DNA of 64,000 bases from Methanobacteriota archaeon (lineage in GTDB: Archaea > Thermoplasmatota > Poseidoniia > Poseidoniales > Thalassarchaeaceae): NCBI GenBank assembly GCA_016845365.1, contig JAERST010000013.1, positions 124,001 through 188,000 of the forward strand. The letters are read 5' to 3'. Shown one piece after another: positions 35,193 through 44,456 of the stretch (the stretch's first letter is position 1; every line of letters begins with the position of its first letter). The position numbers and the translations under genes were made by a program. Under the pieces are notes generated by a model that saw only the letters and a program-made list of their open reading frames with translations, was not told where the DNA came from and made no database searches.

Positions 35193-35833
35193 TTCTGAGG
35201 ATAGTAATCACCAGCACATCACTCCCTGCTCTTATCTGTGGTCACGATATTCTCGATAACAACCCCCATTTCGAATTGCATCTGATTACCGAAGGAGCCG
35301 AGGTAGGGTTACTCAACGAAGGACCAGGAATCCTTTCCTCACCCTTCGACCAATTGATACCACAAGAATGGATACACAATCTAAGAAATCAACACCCCAG
35401 CGAACACAGTTCTGCGGTTCGCCGCTCTTGGTTAGAACGGGCTATGGCAAGCAAGCTAGCCGAGCGCGGCGCGACCCTACATCTTCGTACGAATTATTCA
35501 GTCATTGAAGACTCAACTCGAAGAACTCTACAATTGAGCGGCGCGGGTGTTGGAACGGGAACGAGGTTAGAGGCCGACCACATCTTAGATTTCCCAGAAG
35601 TAAAAACCAGACTAATCTGGATGGGGGGTGTTCACATGGGTGAGCCGAATAATAGAGAATTCGAGGGTTGTAGGCCTGATGGTAGTGTGGAGGTTTGGTG
35701 GAGAAAAGGAGAGGACGAACCACTCTGCTACGGTAGTTGGGTGCAATCTATGGAGTGGATCGGCGAAGACCCTCGAGAAGCGATTGTGATGGAAATCGAA
35801 GAGGGGCGCTCCCTGGCCGCATCCATACTCTGA
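35189..35833 (+). CDS. Unknown protein resembling a shortened FAD-dependent reductase
   Basis: 214 residues. The start IVITSTSLPALICGHDIL then LHLITEGAEVGLLNEGPGIL keeps the strand-helix-strand outline of the N-terminal FAD fold and of the E-x-x-E-V-G loop in geranylgeranyl reductases. The glycine-rich GxGxxG is missing. SWLERAMASKLAERGATLHL resembles the segment that follows in such enzymes. The C-terminal half of those flavoproteins is absent. It overlaps the ferredoxin stop by 4 bp. It could be a partner protein for the ferredoxin or a decayed flavoprotein; similarity is by eye only. Confidence 0.6.
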   Translation: MILRIVITSTSLPALICGHDILDNNPHFELHLITEGAEVGLLNEGPGILSSPFDQLIPQEWIHNLRNQHPSEHSSAVRRSWLERAMASKLAERGATLHLRTNYSVIEDSTRRTLQLSGAGVGTGTRLEADHILDFPEVKTRLIWMGGVHMGEPNNREFEGCRPDGSVEVWWRKGEDEPLCYGSWVQSMEWIGEDPREAIVMEIEEGRSLAASIL

Positions 35834-35882
35834 CAACCATCGCCGTCTGAAACACTTAGACACCCAATCCCTACGCACTCAC

Positions 35883-36695
35883 ATGGCAAGAGCCGTTGGC
35901 CCGACATCCCAACACGTCTCCAACACCTCTGGTGGAGCACGCCATGCGATCCTCATCGACCCTGCAGACCAGACTCCAGAGATGGCCGCGAAGCGTTGCA
36001 TGGCGGCGGTATCAGCAGGCTCACGCATGGTATTGGTCGGTGGCTCAACCGGGACGGATATGGCGAATGTCCACCAAACAGTGGTCGCCATTCGCGAAGC
36101 TCTCGAACTTGTCACTTGGGCATCGAGTCAAGATTCGGATTTGGATGAAGAATCTTGGTCGGTACCAATTGTTCTGTTTCCGGCCGGTGCAGCTGCGCTG
36201 TCTCCGGCCGCTGATGGAATCACTTTCATGATGCTGATGAATAGCACAACGCCGCGATTCTTGATCGAAGAACAAGTCGCTGGTGCACCATTCATTCGCA
36301 AAGCCGGCGTTGAAACCCTCCCGATGGGTTACGTGGTCTGCGCACCTGGAGGGCGCGTTGGCGAGGTGGGTGAAGCAGACCTCCTCGAGTCCGGACAGAC
36401 AGATCGTGCAGCCGCGTATGCGATGACGGCACAATCCTATGGATTCGAATTACTCTACCTCGAAGCCGGCAGCGGAGCCCACACTCCCGTCGACCCTGAC
36501 TTGATTCGTTCTGCAAGAGCGGCTTGCGATCTAACTTTGATTGTCGGCGGCGGAATCCGAGACGGAACTACCGCCCGCCGAGCAGTGCAAGCGGGCGCGG
36601 ATTGGATTATCACTGGCAATTTGACAGAATCTTACGACGATGCAGATGAATTGCAAAGAGTTCTGACAGAATTCATCAGTGAGATGAACTCCTGA
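35883..36695 (+). CDS. Geranylgeranylglyceryl phosphate synthase
   Basis: 270 residues of the TIM-barrel PcrB/GGGPS family. Present are HAILIDPADQ (glycerol-1-phosphate strand), MVLVGGSTGT, PIVLFPAGAAALSPAADG, LLYLEAGSGAHTPV (the YLEAGSG signature) and LIVGGGIRDGTTARRAVQAG (phosphate-binding loop). The enzyme makes the first ether bond of archaeal lipids from sn-glycerol-1-phosphate and GGPP. It ends exactly where the convergent coiled-coil gene ends. Confidence 0.93.
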   Translation: MARAVGPTSQHVSNTSGGARHAILIDPADQTPEMAAKRCMAAVSAGSRMVLVGGSTGTDMANVHQTVVAIREALELVTWASSQDSDLDEESWSVPIVLFPAGAAALSPAADGITFMMLMNSTTPRFLIEEQVAGAPFIRKAGVETLPMGYVVCAPGGRVGEVGEADLLESGQTDRAAAYAMTAQSYGFELLYLEAGSGAHTPVDPDLIRSARAACDLTLIVGGGIRDGTTARRAVQAGADWIITGNLTESYDDADELQRVLTEFISEMNS

Positions 36696-37220
36696 TTATT
36701 CTGCTTGGCCGAGCTCGCTGAGCAAACCCATCAACTCATCAATTTTGGTTTCCATATCCAAAATCAATAGCAAGTGTTCTTCCTCACGGCGAATCAAAGC
36801 AGCGTTCTCTCGCCGCAACTCATCGATTCGCCCCTCTCCAACAGCTTCCTCAAGTTCACGCCGACGCTCACGCTCGTTGACTAACATGGATTCTAATTGG
36901 GCGCGCCGTGCTTCAGCAACGTGAAAGCGCTCTTCGATTTCAGCCAAATCGGCGCGCCCGCCCGCCCTCGTTCGAGTCTGGCCGAGTTCGTTATCGAGGG
37001 CGCGAGCGCGCTGTCGAGCCATCGCGAGCTCGCGCTCGACCTCTCCTAATTCCTGCCAAACAGAAATCACTTCATCGACGAGGCGCTCCTTCGAGAAAGC
37101 CCCCAAGTGGGCGACTAACTCATCGCGTCCCATCGGAGTCGCCTCGGCGACTTCTCCGGCACCACTCACCTCACTCTCACCAGCGCTCACGCTAATCAGA
37201 GAGCATCGCTGACGGTCCAT
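36696..37220 (-). CDS. Unknown coiled-coil protein
   Basis: 174 residues. About residues 45-170 are one long, highly charged helix (Glu/Arg/Leu heptads, such as LAEIEERFHVAEARRAQLES), likely a dimeric coiled coil; no membrane segment. The first 30 residues are low in structure, and an ATG at 37133 would remove them. Convergent with GGGP synthase without a gap and divergent from the LX gene. Function unknown. Confidence 0.7.
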   Translation of the reverse strand: MDRQRCSLISVSAGESEVSGAGEVAEATPMGRDELVAHLGAFSKERLVDEVISVWQELGEVERELAMARQRARALDNELGQTRTRAGGRADLAEIEERFHVAEARRAQLESMLVNERERRRELEEAVGEGRIDELRRENAALIRREEEHLLLILDMETKIDELMGLLSELGQAE

Positions 37221-37334
37221 TCTTGAACCTTGAGTCGCTCATCCAGAGCATCCGTCGATATTCGCGCGCTGGGCCAATTTCCAAGCCAAGTATCTCTAGT
37301 GGCGTTTATATCGAGACCTCGGGTCGGCCGCGCC

Positions 37335-37562
37335 ATGAAGGCCTACCGAGCAACCGGAACTTTCCGCAACGGCCGAACCGACCAGGATTTCACTCTCGAC
37401 GTCGTGGCAGCCGATGAGGACGCAGCGCAACACCTCGTTTTCTCAAACTTCGGCAGCCGACACGGCACACCTCGCCGCTTCGTCAATATCGCCTCGATGG
37501 AAGAGATCGATCCAGCGACTTCATCCGAGCCGCGCGTAATCGCTCACTTCCGCGATCAGTGA
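37335..37562 (+). CDS. rplX: Archaeal large ribosomal subunit protein LX (L18Ae/L20A)
   Basis: 75 residues from the ATG at 37335. It begins MKAYRATGTFRNGRT and ends FVNIASMEEIDP before the tail, with AAQHLVFSNFGSRHG in the middle; this order (F.v.G.f ... e..A.E..yS.fGS.H ... r..i.I..i.ei) is that of LX. In many archaea LX is directly followed by prefoldin alpha and ftsY; here they lie 6.3 kb further on. A longer frame from 37230 would overlap the divergent gene's promoter region. Confidence 0.85.
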   Translation: MKAYRATGTFRNGRTDQDFTLDVVAADEDAAQHLVFSNFGSRHGTPRRFVNIASMEEIDPATSSEPRVIAHFRDQ

Positions 37563-37648
37563 AGCAGTACGACTTGCGCGCCCAACCATGAGGGCAAAGC
37601 GCGGCGTTCAAGGCCAGCAACCCGACGCGAAGCATAGGAGGAATCGGT

Positions 37649-38587
37649 TTGCATAGGTACAATCAGATACCAAATCTCCTCCTCATCGGCGGGCCGAAGA
37701 CAGGCACGACCTCGCTAATGCACTGGCTTCGTGACCACGAAGCAATATTCCATCCGTGGCCAAATGAGAGCCATTTTTTGATGGCGGGCGCGGCCGAATT
37801 CCCGACAGCACCTATCCATCCCAAAGGGCATGCAATAATCGCGCCCGAACCGGCCTTCCACAAGTTCGCAGACGAGGCTTGGGTGATGGACAAATCAGTC
37901 CTACACCTCTACTCTGAGCGCGCGCTGGCTGCAGTCCGCGAGCAATTGCCAGACGCGCGCGTAATAATCACCCTTCGAGACCCAGTTGAGTTGATGCTCA
38001 GCATGCACCAAGAACACTCGAAGCGACTAGTCGATTACAACGCGTCGCAAGCAGAAATGATCGCCGCAGCCGCCGCAGGCGGCTACCAAGCCAACTCCGA
38101 TGACCCACAAACCTGGAGCTTCCTCGCCTTCCCCCGCCTCAAACATCCAACTCTGCGATGGGTCGAAGCCCTCGGAGGAGCGGAAGGCGACCGAATCAGA
38201 GTAATCCCAATCTCATCGATTCGCAACGATTCCCTCGCCACCCTGAACAGCATCCTCGAGTGGCTCGGCGAGCAACCATTCCCGGCCGATACAAAACTCC
38301 CTCGACACAACGAGGGCGGCGACATGAATCCAGCAGGCTGGGCTACATTCCTCCGCCAACCACCAGCCTTCCTCGTAAAACTCGCGAAATTATTCCTTCC
38401 ATCTCACAACCTACGAAAGGCGATTTTCGACCCACTGCGCCGCCCCGGTTTCAAAGCAAAGAAGGCGCCAAGGCCAGAATTGAGCGAGGAGCAGAGAGCC
38501 GAATTAGAAGCCGCATTCGCGGAGGAGATCGAGTTCCTTGCGGACCTCGAAGCGCACATCGACCCCTCACTAATCATCTCTCATTGA
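37649..38587 (+). CDS. PAPS-dependent sulfotransferase 1
   Basis: 312 residues, TTG start with GGAGG 9 nt upstream. The 5'-phosphosulfate loop is LLIGGPKTGTTSLMHWLRDH, the 3'-phosphate region is VIITLRDPVELMLSMHQEHS (RxP...S), as in bacterial and eukaryotic sulfotransferases of the Sulfotransfer families. It moves sulfate from PAPS to a hydroxyl or amine of a glycan, lipid or small molecule; the acceptor is unknown. It opens the sulfation gene group. Confidence 0.88.
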   Translation: MHRYNQIPNLLLIGGPKTGTTSLMHWLRDHEAIFHPWPNESHFLMAGAAEFPTAPIHPKGHAIIAPEPAFHKFADEAWVMDKSVLHLYSERALAAVREQLPDARVIITLRDPVELMLSMHQEHSKRLVDYNASQAEMIAAAAAGGYQANSDDPQTWSFLAFPRLKHPTLRWVEALGGAEGDRIRVIPISSIRNDSLATLNSILEWLGEQPFPADTKLPRHNEGGDMNPAGWATFLRQPPAFLVKLAKLFLPSHNLRKAIFDPLRRPGFKAKKAPRPELSEEQRAELEAAFAEEIEFLADLEAHIDPSLIISH

Positions 38588-38692
38588 CCTTGAGCGGCGT
38601 ACCCCGGCCGTACCGCAACCAGCCCCACCGAACGCCGACCGAGCACGACGAGGGGGCGCAATCGTGAAAGGAGAGGGTTTGGAGCAGCGGGC

Positions 38693-39247
38693 GTGCTGAA
38701 GAAGGCAGTCATGCGTCAATATTGGCGCATTCAACAGAGCCAGACGCTAATCTCGATGGGCTTCTGGTGTACCACTCTGACACTCCTCGTATGGCCACTA
38801 GTCAGCTGGAGATTCGAAGAAATGGACGCCGTCATGGGCATCCCTCCAACCTACCTTGGCCTTCTCGGGATCGGGGGAACGGTCCTAGCAATCGTGCTTG
38901 CAATCGGTTGGGTTTACGACGTTTCTTTCGGATTGTGGCGGGAGCATTTGACGGTTGTTCAGGAGCGCAATCCGTTCACTACCTACAAGCTGAATGCACC
39001 GATTGGGATGATGCTTTCACAGACTAATACGATTCTGCGCAAGGTCGCTGAGGATGATGAGGATGTTCAGCGACATTGCGATTTTGTCGACCGCTGGTTG
39101 GAGTGGAATTCTGAGCAGGAAATCTGGATGCGGTCGATGTCCTCGTGGAAGTCGATTGTCGGCGACGAGGACCCGTTCTTGCAGCACCTTTCCGATGAGG
39201 CGCGCGCGAAGCTTGAGGCGGGCGCTGACGAATTGCAGGATTTCTGA
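38693..39247 (+). CDS. Unknown membrane protein, two helices
   Basis: 184 residues from a GTG. Two hydrophobic segments (about 21-41 and 53-77) are followed by a soluble charged C-terminal region rich in Trp, Glu and Asp. No known motif. It lies between the first sulfotransferase and cysQ on the same strand, 15 bp before cysQ, so it probably belongs to the same transcript. A role in placing a sulfotransferase at the membrane would be a guess. Confidence 0.75.
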   Translation: MLKKAVMRQYWRIQQSQTLISMGFWCTTLTLLVWPLVSWRFEEMDAVMGIPPTYLGLLGIGGTVLAIVLAIGWVYDVSFGLWREHLTVVQERNPFTTYKLNAPIGMMLSQTNTILRKVAEDDEDVQRHCDFVDRWLEWNSEQEIWMRSMSSWKSIVGDEDPFLQHLSDEARAKLEAGADELQDF

Positions 39248-39262
39248 ATTGGAGGGAGCCGA

Positions 39263-40051
39263 TTGGACCCCGAATCAATCGTAGATATCGCCGTGCGCGC
39301 GGGCGAGGCAATAATGGAAATTTATGAGGCGGCCGAGGGCATTGAAGTTACTCGTAAGGGCGATGATTCACCGCTTACAAAAGCGGATTTGGCTGCGCAC
39401 GAAATCATCGTTGCAGGCTTGCAGGCTATCGATTCCACGCCGATAGTTTCGGAAGAGGGCCGCGTAGGCGACCCTTTGTCGAGCGGAACTTGTTGGTTGG
39501 TTGACCCGCTCGATGGGACGAAGGAATTCATCAAGCGAAATGGGATGTTTACCGTCAACATCGCGCTGATGCGTCGAGATGGTGCGCGATGGTCGCCGTT
39601 GTTTGGTGTGGTTCACGCGCCGGCCACGGATACGACTTGGTTCGGCGGCGCGATTCACGCATCTGAGCGAAGGGGAGCCGATGGCTCCGGACCGATGATG
39701 GTTCACGCGAGTGAAGGCAAGGTTCGATTGGTCGCCAGTGGTTCACACCGAGGCGAGAAGGACGAATCATTCGCTTCTGCTGTTGGCGAACACGAATTGA
39801 TTCGAATGGGCTCCTCCCTCAAGGCCTGCGTAGTTGCGGAGGGGGGAGCGGACCTCTATCCGAGATTCGGCCCGACCTCGTGTTGGGATATCGCCGCCGC
39901 CCACGCGGTTGTCTCAGGTGCGGGCGGCATCGTAGTCGGGCCGGACGGGGCGACTCTGGATTACGACCTCGTCGAAGACGTACTCAACCCGTACTTCCTC
40001 GTCGCCGCCGATGGGCGATGGACCGAGCAATGGGTCGCCCATCAGGATTGA
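39263..40051 (+). CDS. cysQ: 3'(2'),5'-bisphosphate nucleotidase, CysQ-like
   Basis: 262 residues with a TTG start behind GGAGGGA. The lithium-sensitive phosphatase motifs are KADLAAHEIIVAGL, SEEG, WLVDPLDGTKEFIKRNGMFTVNI (metal ligands in DPLDGT) and CWDIAAAHAVVSGAGG. It hydrolyses PAP, the product of sulfotransferases that otherwise inhibits them. Its place between two sulfotransferases and upstream of PAPS synthesis genes fits this job. Its end overlaps the convergent sulfotransferase by 10 bp. Confidence 0.92.
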   Translation: MDPESIVDIAVRAGEAIMEIYEAAEGIEVTRKGDDSPLTKADLAAHEIIVAGLQAIDSTPIVSEEGRVGDPLSSGTCWLVDPLDGTKEFIKRNGMFTVNIALMRRDGARWSPLFGVVHAPATDTTWFGGAIHASERRGADGSGPMMVHASEGKVRLVASGSHRGEKDESFASAVGEHELIRMGSSLKACVVAEGGADLYPRFGPTSCWDIAAAHAVVSGAGGIVVGPDGATLDYDLVEDVLNPYFLVAADGRWTEQWVAHQD

Positions 40052-40935
40052 ATCATCCATTGTTCGACCGCGAAGCCGGTCGAATCTTCGAGCAAGGCGA
40101 GATCTGCATTGACCTGCTCGGCCAGAAGCGCTCTCTGAGCATCACTGATTTCGCGCTTTTCTGGCGCAGCACTTGAGAGCACCGGTAGCTTGTACACATT
40201 GGTTCCACGGGCCTGTAGGCGGCGCACAATAGGTCCCTTGATGAAGCCGGGTAATAGGCTTGCAGCGAAGCGAAAGAGCCGACCGAAAGGCGTCATTGGA
40301 CGCCGGTCGGCAGCAGTATTTGCATTGTGCACGGCATCCAAATCAAAATCGAAGGAATCGATGCCGAGATGAGCACAAACTTCGGCAAGAACAACCCCTG
40401 GTTCATGCCGCATACGATTAGCTTCGATCAAGAGAAATGAGCCCCTCTCAAAATGATCCAACCAGCGAACCATTGCCGCCCCGTAAAGCGTGTCACAATT
40501 GAGGCGCGAATCATCCCAAGCAGTAGCAAAGTCAGACCAGTCAGCGCCGAAAGCAGCGTCCTCTTTGGTATCGAGAACCATATTCCAATGCGATACAGTT
40601 CGACTCGCCGGCTCGCGCAAACAGACGATGAATCGCGCACCCGGCCAATGCTTTGCCACCCGTGCCGGTGAGACAGGGCAAGCCAGCGCGTGAACCGAAC
40701 AATCGATGCGAACCCCCGTGCCTTCGAAACAAGCCGAGTAAGCACCCCAATCAGGCTCAGAATCATCGCGAGGAAAAGTGCCTTTGTGGCTGGCCACCAT
40801 ATTCGGCTCTTTGGGGTTCGAAACGCAAATCCCAGGGTGCTGAGTCAGCGCCTCAGCAAGCCAAGTAGTGCCACATTTCGGCGCCCCGAGCAGAAATGCA
40901 TCGACGCGTGGCGCCGCACTTCCCAACTCGGCCAT
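40042..40935 (-). CDS. PAPS-dependent sulfotransferase 2
   Basis: 297 residues. FLLGAPKCGTTWLAEALTQH is the phosphosulfate loop and FIVCLREPASRTVSHWNMVL the 3'-phosphate site. It is only distantly related to the first sulfotransferase, so the two likely act on different acceptors. It is the only minus-strand gene in the sulfation group; its promoter faces that of cysD, with about 100 bp between them. Acceptor unknown. Confidence 0.88.
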   Translation of the reverse strand: MAELGSAAPRVDAFLLGAPKCGTTWLAEALTQHPGICVSNPKEPNMVASHKGTFPRDDSEPDWGAYSACFEGTGVRIDCSVHALACPVSPARVAKHWPGARFIVCLREPASRTVSHWNMVLDTKEDAAFGADWSDFATAWDDSRLNCDTLYGAAMVRWLDHFERGSFLLIEANRMRHEPGVVLAEVCAHLGIDSFDFDLDAVHNANTAADRRPMTPFGRLFRFAASLLPGFIKGPIVRRLQARGTNVYKLPVLSSAAPEKREISDAQRALLAEQVNADLALLEDSTGFAVEQWMIQS

Positions 40936-41036
40936 GAATCGGCTCGGACGGGCTCGGATATAGGATTGCGCGCCCGCCGAAGCCCCACTAACCCCATCCC
41001 GTCGATGTTAAACAGAACACGAATCACGCCGAAGGC

Positions 41037-41897
41037 GTGTCCCATCTTGACGCGCTGGAGGCTGAAGCCATCCACATCATGCGAGAGGTAGCGGCGCAAT
41101 TTGAGAATCCTGTGATGCTCTATTCGGTCGGAAAAGACTCGAGCGTGATGGTCAGAATCGCGCAAAAGGCCTTCTTCCCCGGCAAGATTCCATTCCCGCT
41201 GATGCACATCGATACCGGCTACAAATTCCAAGAAATGATCGAATTTCGTGACAAATTCTGCGAAGAACAAGGCCTCGACCTCATCGTTGAACAAAATACC
41301 GAATGGGTTGGCAAGGCTCACCCAGACGAACTGGGTACCGACCGCTGTTGCCATCTTCTGAAGACGACAGGATTGCTCGACGCGCTGGCCAAACATGGCT
41401 TCGATGCAGCATTTGGCGGGGCGCGTCGCGACGAAGAAAAATCGCGTGCGAAGGAGCGTGTGTTGAGCTTCCGAGATGCGGAAGGTCAGTGGGATCCAAA
41501 GGCTCAGCGGCCAGAGATCTGGACGCTGTACAATACTCACAAGAAATCAGGAGAGACGGTCCGCGTTTTCCCAATTTCAAATTGGACCGAAGCGGACGTC
41601 TGGGAATATATCGAGCGCGAAAATATCCCAGTCGTCCCGCTATATTTTGCCCGCAGTCTACCGGTTGTGGAGCAGAACGGAGTGCTTGTCCCAAGTCCCG
41701 ATGGCGAAGAGCGAATGTGCCGTTTCCGTTCACTTGGTTGCTCGCCGTGTACGGGGGCCGTTGAGTCAGACGTAGTCGATTTGGCAGGCATCCGCGAAGA
41801 GCTGGCCGAGGCGAAATTTTCCGAACGGCAGAACCGCGTAATCGACCACAATGCCGAGGCTTCGATGGAGCAGAAAAAGCGGGAGGGATACTTCTGA
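41037..41897 (+). CDS. cysD: Sulfate adenylyltransferase subunit 2
   Basis: 286 residues from a GTG; the start aligns with family members that begin just before the [12 protein letters not shown] helix. The PP-loop is [11 protein letters not shown], followed by [12 protein letters not shown] and [15 protein letters not shown], with [12 protein letters not shown] near the end. With CysN it forms ATP sulfurylase, making APS from sulfate and ATP. The cysN frame overlaps its stop codon. Confidence 0.95.
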   Translation: MSHLDALEAEAIHIMREVAAQFENPVMLYSVGKDSSVMVRIAQKAFFPGKIPFPLMHIDTGYKFQEMIEFRDKFCEEQGLDLIVEQNTEWVGKAHPDELGTDRCCHLLKTTGLLDALAKHGFDAAFGGARRDEEKSRAKERVLSFRDAEGQWDPKAQRPEIWTLYNTHKKSGETVRVFPISNWTEADVWEYIERENIPVVPLYFARSLPVVEQNGVLVPSPDGEERMCRFRSLGCSPCTGAVESDVVDLAGIREELAEAKFSERQNRVIDHNAEASMEQKKREGYF

Positions 41898-43771
41898 GCG
41901 AGGGCGAAAGCGCAGTCAAGCGCGACCTGCTGAGATTCGCGACCTGCGGGTCTGTGGACGATGGAAAATCGACCCTAATTGGGCGCATGTTATGGGAGAC
42001 GCGCAGCGTTTTCGAGGACCAAGTTGCTGCGGTGGAAGAGGCTTCAAAGCGCCGTGGCAAGGAACACATTGACCTGTCACTTTTGCTCGATGGATTGAGC
42101 AGTGAACGCGAGCAGGGAATCACCATCGACGTCGCTTATCGCTACATGTCGACCGAACGCCGCTCGTTCATCATCGCCGATACCCCCGGGCACGAACAAT
42201 ACACTCGAAACATGGTTACGGGAATGTCGACCTCAGACCTTGCTGTCTTGCTTGTCGATGCTCGCAAGGGTCTGCTAACCCAGACCAAGAGGCACGCGAC
42301 CCTTGCGGCACTTTTGGGAGTGCGTCATATCGTTCTCGCGGTCAATAAAATGGACTTGGTTGAATGGGACCGCGCGACCTATGATTCGATAGTTTCTGAT
42401 TTTGTTGAGTTCGCCGGTAAGTTGCGACTTTCCGAAGTCATGCCAATCCCTGTTTCGGCACTTACCGGCGGCAATGTGACCGAGCGTGAAGAGTCAACTC
42501 CATGGTACCAAGGCCCAACCTTACTCGGTCACCTAAATACTGTTCACTTGGGTTCGACACAGAACCACGTCGACTTACGCTTCCCCGTGCAGACCGTGAT
42601 CCGCCCGGACTTGGACTTCCGAGGTTATGCTGGTTCGGTGGCTTCTGGGACTGTTCGGGTTGGTGATGCTGTGGCTGTATTGCCGAGCGGACAGCAGTCG
42701 ACGGTTAGCCGAATCGTGACCTACGATGGCGATTTGTCTGAGGCTGGCCCCGATTCGGCCGTGACTCTTTGTTTGGCTGATGAAATCGATGTATCGCGGG
42801 GCGATGTGCTGGTTCGGGTGAACAATCGCCCAGAACTCCGTCGCCGCTTCGACGCTATGCTTTGTTGGATGGACGAGGAGGCTCTAGAGGTCGGCAAGCG
42901 CTACCGTTTGCGCCACGGGACTCGCGAAGTTTGGGCGACGGTTGAGAGTCTGAATTACGAGCTCGATGTGAATACGTTGAGCCGGGCCGATTCCACCACT
43001 TTGGAGATCAATGGAATCGGGCGGGCGACACTTCGTGCGAGCGGCGATTTACCTTTGGATACCTACCAGCGCAATCGCCGCATGGGCGCATTCATTCTAA
43101 TCGACCCAGTATCGAATATGACTGCATGTGCAGGAATGGTCAGGCGCACGGTTTCTCAGAGCGAGGAATCCGCCCGCCAAAAGTCGCCTGGCGTCGTGAT
43201 GGAATCTACCGGCGTGGCCTTAGATAGCCGTATCGAAGCCTTCGGCCACGGGCCCGCAGTGGTCTGGTTGACCGGCCTTTCTGGAAGCGGCAAATCGACC
43301 GTGGCCCGCCACCTTGAGAGACGATTACTCGAGGAGGGCGTGCGTGCAGTCAGACTCGATGGCGATATCTTACGACACGGCCTAAATGGCGACCTCGGAT
43401 TCAGCGCCGAAGACCGCCGAGAAAATATCCGAAGAGTTGGCGAGATGGCCAAGGTCTTGCACGACCAAGGAATCGTCGCCATTTGCTCCTTCATCTCGCC
43501 TTACCGAGTCGACCGCAACCGAGTGCGCAGCCTCGTGCCAGAAGGCGCATTCATCGAAGTCCACATCGATTGCCCAGTCGAAGTCTGTGCCGAGCGCGAT
43601 ACCAAGGGACTCTGGGCTAAGGCGATGGCTGGTGAGATCGAGAATTTCACAGGGGTCAGCGCACCTTACGAAGCGCCGAGCGAGCCAGAAATACGAATCG
43701 ATACGACCAGCACACCAGCCGACACAGGAGCAGGAATCTTGCTCGAAGCGATCCTTGCAAGAATCCGCTAA
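41894..43771 (+). CDS. cysNC: Bifunctional sulfate adenylyltransferase subunit 1 / APS kinase
   Basis: About 625 residues. The GTPase domain has [14 protein letters not shown] (19-27 region), [11 protein letters not shown] and NKMDL, then EF-Tu-like barrels; from about residue 450 there is APS kinase with GLSGSGKST (461-469) and [11 protein letters not shown]. It drives APS synthesis with CysD and then phosphorylates APS to PAPS. The first in-frame GTG (41954) falls inside the P-loop, so the true start is upstream; no ATG, GTG or TTG exists there. CTG at 41894, five bases after GGGAGGGA and overlapping the cysD stop as CTGA, is the best candidate. Confidence 0.88.
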   Translation: MSEGESAVKRDLLRFATCGSVDDGKSTLIGRMLWETRSVFEDQVAAVEEASKRRGKEHIDLSLLLDGLSSEREQGITIDVAYRYMSTERRSFIIADTPGHEQYTRNMVTGMSTSDLAVLLVDARKGLLTQTKRHATLAALLGVRHIVLAVNKMDLVEWDRATYDSIVSDFVEFAGKLRLSEVMPIPVSALTGGNVTEREESTPWYQGPTLLGHLNTVHLGSTQNHVDLRFPVQTVIRPDLDFRGYAGSVASGTVRVGDAVAVLPSGQQSTVSRIVTYDGDLSEAGPDSAVTLCLADEIDVSRGDVLVRVNNRPELRRRFDAMLCWMDEEALEVGKRYRLRHGTREVWATVESLNYELDVNTLSRADSTTLEINGIGRATLRASGDLPLDTYQRNRRMGAFILIDPVSNMTACAGMVRRTVSQSEESARQKSPGVVMESTGVALDSRIEAFGHGPAVVWLTGLSGSGKSTVARHLERRLLEEGVRAVRLDGDILRHGLNGDLGFSAEDRRENIRRVGEMAKVLHDQGIVAICSFISPYRVDRNRVRSLVPEGAFIEVHIDCPVEVCAERDTKGLWAKAMAGEIENFTGVSAPYEAPSEPEIRIDTTSTPADTGAGILLEAILARIR

Positions 43772-43791
43772 ACCTGCTCGATGCCGCTCCG

Positions 43792-43808
43792 CCGCACCAA
43801 AGGTGCGG
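43792..43808. terminator. Hairpin after cysNC
   Basis: CCGCACC, loop AAA, GGTGCGG: a perfect 7-bp stem 21 bp after the cysNC stop and 52 bp before prefoldin alpha. It could end or process the sulfation transcript, or simply lie in the pfdA leader. No T-run follows. Confidence 0.35.
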
Positions 43809-43859
43809 GCTAATCTCGCATCGACGGCTTCATCACACCCGCGCGATTCGCAAAGCCCG

Positions 43860-44426
43860 ATGAGCACCCCTGACAGGGCAGAACTGCAGCGAATCGCCCA
43901 ACTCGTCGAGTTGAATCGCGAGCGCTTGCAAAATATCGAGGCCCAAGTGGTTCGCCTCGAAGAAGCTCGTCAAGAACAGGCGCGCTCAATCATGGCCCTC
44001 GAAGCGATCCCCGACGATGGGGCTGACAATGTCATGATTCCACTTGGCGGCGGCGTCCAAATCATTGCCGATATCTCCGCAGATTCAGGTGCAGTAGTCG
44101 ACATCGGCAGCGGAATCCAAGCCGAGCGCACCCGCGAGGAAGCACTCGAAATCCTGCGTGCCCGCAACGGCGAACTCCTCAGTCTGATGGACAGCCTGAA
44201 AACCGAGTTCGACGAAACCGAACAACTCGTCATCGAACTCGCCACCCAATTCAACGAGGGCGTCGGCGGACTCCAAGGCGATGCAGAATCAAGCCCCGCC
44301 ACCACCAATCAACCCACGCCGACCAAGCCAAAGGCACCCGCCGAAGCAAGCACAGAAGGCGAATCAGAAGCCAAGCCTACGCGCCACCACCGAAAGCGCG
44401 GAACCGAGTTAACACTCGACGATTGA
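43860..44426 (+). CDS. pfdA: Prefoldin alpha subunit
   Basis: 188 residues from the ATG at 43860. Two long helices (about 5-45 and 100-140) flank a beta-hairpin region IPLGGGVQIIADI ... AVVDIGSGIQAERT, the prefoldin alpha plan. The remaining about 45 residues form a Thr/Pro/Lys-rich tail not usual in the family. Prefoldin holds unfolded protein for the thermosome. It lies 30 bp before ftsY, as in many archaea. A longer open frame from 43386 overlaps cysNC and is not coding. Confidence 0.88.
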   Translation: MSTPDRAELQRIAQLVELNRERLQNIEAQVVRLEEARQEQARSIMALEAIPDDGADNVMIPLGGGVQIIADISADSGAVVDIGSGIQAERTREEALEILRARNGELLSLMDSLKTEFDETEQLVIELATQFNEGVGGLQGDAESSPATTNQPTPTKPKAPAEASTEGESEAKPTRHHRKRGTELTLDD

Positions 44427-44456
44427 AGATGATTGAAGACGAGCGGAGGCGCTGAA

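Noticed and set aside
41281-42126. 281-residue minus-strand frame
   Set aside because: Antisense to cysD and cysNC, which are certain.
37649-43771. Mobile element explanation with flanking repeats for the sulfation genes
   Set aside because: No matching repeats, integrase or transposase were found at 37563-37648 or 43772-43859; only the split gene order supports insertion.
43386-43859. Upstream extension of the prefoldin alpha frame
   Set aside because: Overlaps the APS kinase domain of cysNC; prefoldin similarity begins only at 43860.
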